Below, piece by piece: positions 16,606 through 22,797 of a stretch of 40,941 nt of DNA. Origin of the DNA: Nonomuraea sp. NEAU-A123 (GTDB taxonomy: Bacteria; Actinomycetota; Actinomycetes; Streptosporangiales; Streptosporangiaceae); assembly GCF_018603905.1 (NCBI RefSeq), contig NZ_JAHFZZ010000045.1, positions 1 to 40,941 of the forward strand. Reading direction: 5' to 3'. The notes beneath the pieces were generated by a model that was not told the DNA's origin, did no database searches, and worked only from the letters and a program-made list of their open reading frames with translations. Made by a program: the position numbers and the translations under genes. Every line of letters begins with the position of its first letter. Within the stretch, counting starts at the first letter, position 1.

Positions 16606-16902
16606 CCACCTGAACCCATTAGAGATCTTTGCGGCATTGCACTAGCTAAACTCCTGCGTGAGCAGGATCGGGCGGACGAATTACGGGCGGGCGACGATGA
16701 CGGTGACCCCCATGCCGCCCGTGAACTGGCCGTCTTGCTCGCTGACCGCGGGCACATCAGTGAACTGCGCACCCGGGTGGACTGGGGTGACGCTATGGCC
16801 ACCTCACTGCTGATCGATGCGCTGAAGCAGGCCGACCGAGTGGAAGAGGCTGACCGGGGCCGCCATTACGGGTTGCCGCTGCCGGATGACCCGGACGCCT
16901 GA
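16606..16902 (+). pseudogene. Remnant of a helical-repeat protein
   Basis: Directly in frame after the TGA at 16603, the sequence reads LAKLLREQDRADELRAGDDD, then PHAARELAVLLADRGHISEL and RTRVDWGDAMATSLLIDALK, ending at TGA 16900. The motif A-x-x-L-A-x-L-L-A-x-R-G-x-x-x-E-L-R is typical of long actinomycete proteins with tandem helical repeats. Only about two repeats remain and there is no start codon or ribosome binding site. It is a fragment of a larger gene that has been lost. Confidence 0.45.
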
Positions 16903-16940
16903 CCGCAGATGCGGCATCCGAGCGAGACTCGATTTTTACT

Positions 16941-18908
16941 CTAGCTCAGCCAATCAGCGGGGATGAGCTTGGTCCCGCCTCGCCAATTGTGTTCGACGGA
17001 GTCGCGGAACCAAGATTCGGGGAGATTGGCATGGTCACCGACGATGATCTGCAGGCCGGGCGAAAGTTCCTGGATGACGTCGTACAGCAGCCGGAAGGTT
17101 CGCAGGACGGCGCCGCGATCGGCGTCGCCTTCGGGGACGCCGCTCTGTAGGGACATGTCGGAGGGGTAATGGGCCTGGGTTGGCTGGTCGAGGATGAGGA
17201 AACGGGGTACAGGCCTGTTCTGCCTGGTGAAGTAGCGGTGGAGTGCCAGGTGGGTGGCCAGGTGGTAGCCGATCCAGTTGGCGGCACTGCCGATGCGTTC
17301 CAGTCGGATGGGACCTCGTTCGGTGTCGGTGACGACTGTGAGGCGGGCGAGGTCGAGGCGGACGCTGCCCTCGCTGTGTTCGAGTTCGAGCTGGTCGGCA
17401 TAGGCGGTCATGTCTTGGCCGACCAAGAGGAGTCGTGAGGTGAGCTGTTCGCGGTCCTCGTCGTCATTGAGTTCGGCTTCGAGGGCGGCAACGGTCGCGG
17501 CTGCGCTTTCGGCGGCCGCGCGTAGTCTCTGCAGTTCAGTGTCGTCGGTGGAATCGACTCGGGACAGGATCGCGTCGATGCGTCCGCGGGTGAAGTCGCG
17601 TCCGTCGGCTGAGGTAAGGTCTGTGACCCGGTTGGCGGTGCGCAGCGCAGTCAGGGCGGCTTCGGTGCTGGCGAGTTGGTCGCGCAGGGAACTTGCCTGG
17701 CCGTCGAGGGCGATGAGGGCGCTGCGCTGGGACGGCCTCGCCTCGGCGAGGTTCTCTAGTTGCGCTTGCAGCAGGGTCAGGCTGGAGCGGAGGGCTGCCG
17801 GAGTCGGGTCGGCGTGTTCGGTCTCGTGCCCGCAAGCCGGGCAGGTGGGGGAAACCGAGGGCCCGGATTCGGGCGCGGCGTCGATGAGGCCGAGGCTTGC
17901 CAGACGTCCGGCTTGAAGCTGCAATGCCTCCTCGTAGTCCGTTTCCCCATCGCGGTGGTCCAGTAGTAGAGCCCGGTCGGCCATGACCCGGCCGAGGTCG
18001 GTCCGTAACGTCTGTGCCTGACGTTCGAGAGCGATGTATTGGTCCTGCTGGGCGATGTCATCGACCGCGGGACGGGGCTGCTGCGGAGGCGGCGCGACCC
18101 GGGCGCCCTGGAGGACGCGGACCAGCGTAAGACGGTCGGTGATCTCTTGCTCAGCGATCAAACCGACGGCGCGGGCCTCGCTGTACAGGGCGCGCAGCTC
18201 TACATCGATGGTTTGAGCTGCCAGTTCCGCACCGCGAAGCGCGGCTTCGGCGCGTTGGAGAGCATGTTTGGCGCCTCGGAGCTGGGCACGTTTGATCGCT
18301 TGGTCCTGCGGGACGGCCCCGAGGAAGTAGGGGATGGTGTCGCGCAGGCTGTCGGCGATGCCGCGTTCGCCCTGACGGTGGAACAACGCGGTGGAGCTGG
18401 CGATCTCGTTCTGGCTCTGAAGGCAGAGCAGGACGGCGTGGGCGAGAGTCGCCTCCAGCGGCGCGCGGCCGCCGGCTCCGGGGTCGGTGATGTTCTCTTC
18501 GATGCCGATCCGTCGGCCGATCTGGGTGCGCAGAGTGGCGGCGTTGGTGTTGACGACGAGATCTTCCAGCGCCGGCGGCTGCCGGAGGTCGTTACCGAAC
18601 TCCAGCATGGCTTGCTGGGAGGACGCCTTCCCTGCGGCGGGTGCGGGGCGGGCAATGAAGACCTGCCCCTCATCCAGCTGCCAGAGTGTCGCATACCAGA
18701 CGACGGTGTCGGTGATCGGCCCTTCGGGGACCTGGATGGACTTGCGCCCCAGGCAGTAATCCACGATGGTCAGCAGCGCGCCTTTGCCTGTCCGAGACTC
18801 ACCGGTGACAATATTCAGACGTCCGGGCCGAAAGTCGACACGGCGAATGGCGCCCTGAGCGTTGTAGAGGATTACCGACAGCAGCTGCACCGAATTAGGG
18901 TGCCACAC
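16941..18908 (-). CDS. DUF3732 SMC/Rad50-like ATPase of an ABC-3C (Lamassu-like) system, 655 aa
   Basis: Residues 31-52 carry the DUF3732-type P-loop (LNIVTGESRTGKGALLTIVD) followed by YCLG and IPEG-like VPEGPI. The middle is coiled coil with a CPAC zinc-hook-like pair at about residue 352. The C-terminal Walker B/D-loop is FLILDQPTQAHYPSD, the DQPxQxxxP signature of this family, followed by a conserved VGDHANLPESWF-type end. The Walker A Ser/Thr after GK is Gly43 here (GGC, 18780-18782). It is the last gene of three, with a 14-bp overlap to the middle component. In ABC-three-component systems this SMC-like ATPase senses or binds DNA ends and controls the effector encoded upstream. Transcribed as a unit with the next two genes. 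Confidence 0.88.
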   Translation of the reverse strand: MWHPNSVQLLSVILYNAQGAIRRVDFRPGRLNIVTGESRTGKGALLTIVDYCLGRKSIQVPEGPITDTVVWYATLWQLDEGQVFIARPAPAAGKASSQQAMLEFGNDLRQPPALEDLVVNTNAATLRTQIGRRIGIEENITDPGAGGRAPLEATLAHAVLLCLQSQNEIASSTALFHRQGERGIADSLRDTIPYFLGAVPQDQAIKRAQLRGAKHALQRAEAALRGAELAAQTIDVELRALYSEARAVGLIAEQEITDRLTLVRVLQGARVAPPPQQPRPAVDDIAQQDQYIALERQAQTLRTDLGRVMADRALLLDHRDGETDYEEALQLQAGRLASLGLIDAAPESGPSVSPTCPACGHETEHADPTPAALRSSLTLLQAQLENLAEARPSQRSALIALDGQASSLRDQLASTEAALTALRTANRVTDLTSADGRDFTRGRIDAILSRVDSTDDTELQRLRAAAESAAATVAALEAELNDDEDREQLTSRLLLVGQDMTAYADQLELEHSEGSVRLDLARLTVVTDTERGPIRLERIGSAANWIGYHLATHLALHRYFTRQNRPVPRFLILDQPTQAHYPSDMSLQSGVPEGDADRGAVLRTFRLLYDVIQELSPGLQIIVGDHANLPESWFRDSVEHNWRGGTKLIPADWLS

Positions 18909-19380
18909 CGAAGAGCGCGAAGAGGGTTGTCGGCTGATCTACCCGGGTGAACCACTTCCCGACGAGCCCGGACGCGCGGACGATCTGGGCGGCGTCACCG
19001 GCCTTGATCGGCTTGGCGGTGGCTGCGAGCGTGCCAAGCAGTCCGCCGTCGCCGGTCACCGTCAGCATGCGGTTGGCCATGCCGAACCGTAGCCCTTCAC
19101 GGACGTGCTCGGTGAGGGCTTGGGCGCGCTGCGGGAATCCCGCCCGGATCACGGCGTTATCGGTGATCCAGGTTGACAGGTGGGTGCGGGTGTCGCGTGG
19201 CAGCGCCTCCCGGGTGCCTTTGTGGAGAACGAGGGGCGCAATCAGGAACGCCAGGTGCCAGGGCATCGCCTGGCTGGACTGGCGTTCGTACTGGATGGCC
19301 CCATTCGCGGAGATGACGGCCATGAGTGCGGGGTTGAGAAGGGCCGCCGCCTCGCGAGGTCGATCTGCCCACGCTCTCAC
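18895..19380 (-). CDS. ABC-3C middle component, 161 aa
   Basis: A helical protein without enzymatic motifs, beginning MRAWADRPREAAALLNPALM and containing WHLAFLIAPLVLHKGTREAL. This is the typical start of the small middle component of three-component ABC systems, which have a conserved N-P-A-x-x-A-x-L element and a P-L-x-L-H-x-x-x-R segment. Size, position between nuclease and DUF3732 genes, the 4-bp ATGA overlap with the first gene and the 14-bp overlap with the third all fit. It is expected to bridge effector and ATPase (LmuC-like role). Confidence comes mainly from context; the family is divergent. Confidence 0.75.
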   Translation of the reverse strand: MRAWADRPREAAALLNPALMAVISANGAIQYERQSSQAMPWHLAFLIAPLVLHKGTREALPRDTRTHLSTWITDNAVIRAGFPQRAQALTEHVREGLRFGMANRMLTVTGDGGLLGTLAATAKPIKAGDAAQIVRASGLVGKWFTRVDQPTTLFALFGVAP

Positions 19381-20588
19381 GGGGCCTCCGACGCCCCGGT
19401 CGGTGCGGAGACGCTGAGGAGTTCCTCAAGACGGGACTGAAAGTCAGGGTGCCACCCGATCACCTGGTTCTCGGCCAGCACGTGACGCCGGCCGCGGGCG
19501 AAGAACGCGTCGTTATAGCGTGGCCGCACGTTGACCGAGGTGGAATCCCGCAACGTGCGCAGCAGCGCCTTACCCGCGGCGATCTTCGCGTCCTCGTCGG
19601 CGTCGAGCCCGAGGTCCTCGACCATGTCGGCGAACGCCCGATCCCATTCGTCGCGCAGGTTGTCCTCGAACTTCCCGAGCTCATGCAGACCGATCAGGTC
19701 CTCGGTGATCCATTTGGTCGCCTGCGTAACAGCTCGGTAGTAGTCGACGATCGCTTTGCGGAGATTCACTTCGTTGCAAGCGACCCAGCGCATCTGATGC
19801 ACGAAAACACTGTCGGTATGCAGGGCGACGACGTGGCTCTCATCGACATCGGCCAGCTCCACTGTGGTGGGCAGATTGTCTTCGCTGAACTGATCACGTA
19901 GATGCGAGAGCATGGCCTGGGCCTCGCCGGCGCCCACCCTCTGGCGGCGGCGTTGCAGCATGTCCAGAGCGACTCCAGCCCACCACTTCCACACCATCGA
20001 CAGGTACAGGTCCTGGTTGGCGTGCGGCAGTGCGGCCCACAGGAGCTTGCGAAGTTTCTCGTCCAGGTCATCGACGCCGAGGGCTCCATCGGCCACGGTC
20101 ACACGGTTCAAGAAGATCTGCTGTTCGGCCTCGGTGAAGTCCAGGAAGCGCTGGCGCGCGTTCTCGGTGATCTTGTTCATCGACGTGCGTGCCGCGTCGT
20201 TGAGCTTGATGACCGCCGCCTGGGTGTTGCGGGAGTCTCGCCGCAGAGCATGGGCGGCGGTATTGGCAGCTGCCACGGCCGTAGTCAGCAGGATCAGCGC
20301 CGGACCCTGAGGATCTGTGGGTTGCGCGGTGTTCATCCACACCGTGAGCGTCTTCCACAGGTCGACGTCCTTGTCGCCCAGCGCGGTGGCGGAGCCGATG
20401 TGATGCTTGGCTTGCAATAGTTCAACCGGGGAACCGGCCTGTTCCCAGGCAACATCATCATGAGTCTCGATGCTGATCGCCTGGTCCGGCCGGTCGGGAG
20501 CCCGCTGGAGCAGTTCGATCAAACACCAGTTCACCTGGTAGAGATACCCGATCGCACTCGCGGAGGCGTCGTGCTGACCGGCAGGCAT
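19377..20588 (-). CDS. ABC-3C effector with Cap4/Mrr-like nuclease head, 403 aa
   Basis: ATG 20588 is taken as start because GYLYQVNWCLIELLQRAPDR-type sequence begins there; the open frame upstream is compositional. Residues 10-75 match the PD-(D/E)XK head of DUF4297/Cap4-type nucleases: YQ helix, SIETHDDVAWE with D45, and ELLQAKHH with Q59-x-K61. A long helical C-terminal part (FLDFTEAEQQIFLNRVTV; WKWWAGVALDMLQRRRQRVG) corresponds to the ABC-3C C-terminal domain that joins effector to the complex. Overlap of its stop with the next gene's ATG is 4 bp. The predicted role is DNA cleavage triggered by invasion and restrained by the partners; nuclease activity is inferred from motif only. Confidence 0.82.
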   Translation of the reverse strand: MPAGQHDASASAIGYLYQVNWCLIELLQRAPDRPDQAISIETHDDVAWEQAGSPVELLQAKHHIGSATALGDKDVDLWKTLTVWMNTAQPTDPQGPALILLTTAVAAANTAAHALRRDSRNTQAAVIKLNDAARTSMNKITENARQRFLDFTEAEQQIFLNRVTVADGALGVDDLDEKLRKLLWAALPHANQDLYLSMVWKWWAGVALDMLQRRRQRVGAGEAQAMLSHLRDQFSEDNLPTTVELADVDESHVVALHTDSVFVHQMRWVACNEVNLRKAIVDYYRAVTQATKWITEDLIGLHELGKFEDNLRDEWDRAFADMVEDLGLDADEDAKIAAGKALLRTLRDSTSVNVRPRYNDAFFARGRRHVLAENQVIGWHPDFQSRLEELLSVSAPTGASEAP

Positions 20589-20671
20589 AGATCGAGTCTC
20601 TATCGGTCCCGGACCCCGTGTCCAGTGGCGACCGATGAGCGCCTGGTTGAGGGGGTGGATGCCAGCGGCGC

Positions 20672-20914
20672 TCAGGTGCGGTTCCAGACGGCCGGCGCGC
20701 TCGCTCCCCACAGTTCGGCGAGCGCGGTACCGATCTCGGCGAGCGGACGGTCGCGGCCGAGCAGCGCGGTGACGCGGTCGATGGCCGAGGCGTAGGCGCG
20801 GTGGGTGTGGGTATTTGGCGGTGCGCAACGACCGGCCAGGAGCCCGTCGTGACCCCGCTCGGTCAGTTGGCAGCCTGGCGCGGCGCCTAAACCCCGCGGA
20901 TCAGACAGGACCAA
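20672..20914 (-). pseudogene. N-terminal fragment of a tyrosine recombinase
   Basis: After a non-conserved start the frame reads THRAYASAIDRVTALLGRDR, then PLAEIGTALAELWGASAPAV and WNR before a stop. This is the SAM-like core-binding domain pattern of phage-type integrases (TxRAYxxALDRxxxxLGxxxPL ... ALxxLWGxxAPATWNR). The catalytic domain with the R-H-R-Y residues is missing. It lies immediately upstream of the ABC-3C operon, so it may be the leftover of the element that delivered it. Confidence 0.55.
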
Positions 20915-20923
20915 ACGCCCTCT

Positions 20924-21325
20924 TTATGCCTCTTCCAAGATCCAGACTTGGCTGTTGCCCTTGCGTTCCCACAACAGGACTACTGTGTCGTCGTCACGAG
21001 AAGCATCTTTTACGTCGACGTGCAAATCGATGTCGGGATGGATTTGCACACGGTGCCCTCCTTCGTCGTCGGAGATATGCCACAGGACTTGCTCCTCCGA
21101 AGTGTGAAGTGCGCTTCCCAACCCTTCACCGTCGTGACTAAGGTAACGGCCAGACTGGATGTTTCGAAGCCACCACAGGCGGCGGGGGCCATCCCGATTC
21201 ACCTCCCACTTCTGATTATCGCCGCCGTTGCGCCCCCATGCTCTGACCCAATGGTTGTCTTGGTTCTCATCCAGGCACGTATCGGTGTTCTGGTTCACCA
21301 GCACGTAGACACCCCCTGCATGCAT
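20924..21325 (-). CDS. Ricin-type beta-trefoil lectin domain protein, 133 aa
   Basis: The whole protein is one beta-trefoil: three Q-x-W-like repeats are visible (NQKWEV, QVLWHI, SQVWIL), with the first repeat holding NQNTDTCLDENQDN. Length equals a single ricin-B domain of about 130 residues. There is no signal peptide, so it may be cytosolic or leave by another route. ATG 21325 has AAAGGA six bases upstream. Beta-trefoils bind sugars or other ligands; here no enzyme domain is attached, so the partner is unknown. Neighbours on both sides are unrelated. Confidence 0.8.
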   Translation of the reverse strand: MHAGGVYVLVNQNTDTCLDENQDNHWVRAWGRNGGDNQKWEVNRDGPRRLWWLRNIQSGRYLSHDGEGLGSALHTSEEQVLWHISDDEGGHRVQIHPDIDLHVDVKDASRDDDTVVLLWERKGNSQVWILEEA

Positions 21326-21432
21326 GTAGATGTCCTTTCCGAACCACAGGTCGGGGCGAGGCAGTCGAGCACAATCGGCCGCAATCCAACCACGCCAGAG
21401 ACAAGTTGATCAAGCTAGGGTCTGCCCGGTCA

Positions 21433-21672
21433 TCACTGAGGCGGCTTGGAGCCCTGAGGCGGACCGGCCGACCGGCTCCCGCATCGCTTCCGGCCAGGTC
21501 GGCCTGGTGGAGAGGTGCTGGACGCCACCAGGAACGTGGTCAGCGGCCCCGCTGACGATTCCACCGCCTGCGCGACGTCCCGAGCCATGTCAAGCAGGAG
21601 TCTGAGGTCCACGTCCGGGTCGATCCCGAGTTCTTTCAGCCGCCGCAAGGCGCTTTGAGCGCCAGCCAACAT
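21433..21672 (-). CDS. DUF6457-like small protein, possibly frameshifted at its C-terminus
   Basis: The N-terminal half reads LGIDPDVDLRLLLDMARDVA followed by a segment ending in PLTTFLV. This closely follows the DUF6457 pattern (L-G-x-D-x-x-V-D-x-x-L-L-L-D-x-A-R-x-V-A-H-x-V-x-R-P-A-A-P-L-T-T-F-L-x-G). The expected GLAAG continuation is missing; the frame goes into a Pro/Gly/Arg tail while another frame supplies the Gly. The gene may therefore be truncated by an indel near 21525. Function of the domain is unknown; members often lie next to molybdopterin genes, which are not seen here. Confidence 0.5.
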   Translation of the reverse strand: MLAGAQSALRRLKELGIDPDVDLRLLLDMARDVAQAVESSAGPLTTFLVASSTSPPGRPGRKRCGSRSAGPPQGSKPPQ

Positions 21673-21870
21673 GCCTTACGCGCCTGGAAAGATCATCACG
21701 CTCTGACCTGCGAGAAGGTACCATCAACCCCAGATAACGATCGCACGCCTTCGGCGATCAGCTTGCTGATTGGCACCTCGAGCCGGTTCTTCACGTATCA
21801 GTCCCACAGGACCTGCTTGCTGCAGTGCACTCCGTCGAACATCAGGCGGCTTCCGGCTACATCAACTTGG

Positions 21871-21945
21871 GTTCTCCCGCGCGGGAGGAGGACCGGAAGT
21901 TTCGTTGCACCCCGAGCCCGCAGACGTGTCCCCACGCTTGGGGAG
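21871..21945. terminator. Pair of hairpins downstream of the WXG-like gene
   Basis: CTCCCGCGCGGGAG is a perfect palindrome at about 21874-21887, and CCCC/GGGG flank ACGCTT at about 21930-21943. Both lie past the stop of the minus-strand gene at 21970 and could terminate its transcript. The DNA from 21676 to 21969 holds no gene I can support. Confidence 0.4.
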
Positions 21946-21969
21946 ATGGGGCTCGCACCGATGAGGCCG

Positions 21970-22248
21970 CTATGGGTTCTTGGCCTCGCCTGGCGACACC
22001 TCGGATGGGGTGCGGCGCATCTCCTCTTCGAGAGTCTCGAGAACGGCCCGTGCCACCGCTCGCACGCGGGCACGATGCCCGGTCAGCTCCCTGGCGAAGC
22101 CTTGGGCGGTGCGACCGACCCAGATAGCCTGGCCGCCGAACTGGTTACAGGCGGGATCGAGCGCCGTCTCCAGCCGGTCCACATGCGCCCTGGCCTGGGC
22201 AATGAGACGCTGTAACTCCGCATGGCGCGGATTGGGTACCGGAGCCAT
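21970..22248 (-). CDS. WXG100-like small helical protein, 92 aa
   Basis: About 90 residues of two long helices around a Gly/Trp turn: LQRLIAQARAHVDRLETALD, then GGQAIWVGRTAQGFARELTG, then HRARVRAVARAVLETLEEEM. The turn carries W-V-G in place of the classical W-x-G, and the size matches ESX substrates. RBS AGGAA lies five bases before ATG 22248. Similar proteins are encoded near large helical proteins like the one at 22760. ESX secretion genes are absent here, so export would need a system elsewhere in the genome. Confidence 0.6.
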   Translation of the reverse strand: MAPVPNPRHAELQRLIAQARAHVDRLETALDPACNQFGGQAIWVGRTAQGFARELTGHRARVRAVARAVLETLEEEMRRTPSEVSPGEAKNP

Positions 22249-22341
22249 CGGCTTCCTAGATGAATTCGTTGAATGGCTTGCAGTGAACTATCGAACATTA
22301 TGAGACTTGTCCGGATGCTTGCCTGCCATCGGAGGAAAACA

Positions 22342-22797
22342 ATGACAAATCCGGCATGGCGCGTGCTTGCGGCGCCCCTAATCGCGCTTTTCGTGCTGGC
22401 CGGATGCGGGGCAGCGGATACTCCCGACGCGCCCACGGCCGCCGAAGCAGGCGCGACGCTCAAAGAGCACATCACCCGAACCTTTGAGGGAGCTCAAGCC
22501 AAGGACGTCAAAGTCACGGATCCGGGTGGCAAGGACGTTCCCTGCATTGAGGGCAAGGTCAAGCGCACGTACGCGGCCACGGCAAGGAACGATATTGGAT
22601 CAGGGGATCCGAACACGACACTGCTGGCCATGGTCGGCGCACTCGATCTCGTCGCCGAATACGATCTGAAAGCGCCCGCGCAGCCCACAGAGCAGGATCT
22701 TGCCAACAATAAGTTCAGGACACATATCGTGCTGTCGTCACCGGCAGAGCACGTCATGGTCATCCGCGGCGAGACGGACTGCCTTCTGCCTGGCTGA
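22342..22797 (+). CDS. Lipoprotein, 151 aa
   Basis: An excellent RBS (GGAGGA) precedes ATG 22342; start sites further upstream are rejected. The N-terminus is a lipoprotein signal peptide (WRVLAAPLIALFVLAGC) with the lipobox ending at Cys22. The mature part has DUF4878-like or NTF2-like size, with C-x pattern in VPCIEGKVKR and ETDCLLPG, two cysteines that may pair. It is expected to be anchored on the outer face of the cytoplasmic membrane. Its 3' end overlaps the convergent 683-aa gene by 38 bp. Function unknown. Confidence 0.8.
   Translation: MTNPAWRVLAAPLIALFVLAGCGAADTPDAPTAAEAGATLKEHITRTFEGAQAKDVKVTDPGGKDVPCIEGKVKRTYAATARNDIGSGDPNTTLLAMVGALDLVAEYDLKAPAQPTEQDLANNKFRTHIVLSSPAEHVMVIRGETDCLLPG

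Noticed and set aside
18039..18950. 303-codon plus-strand frame opposite the DUF3732 gene
   Set aside because: Antisense shadow; no domain, no RBS, and it crosses the junction of two overlapping real genes.
21870..21954. Two hairpins 55 bp apart that resemble type I-E CRISPR repeats
   Set aside because: The two sequences are not similar enough to each other, spacing is not the usual 61 bp, and no third copy exists; more likely terminators.
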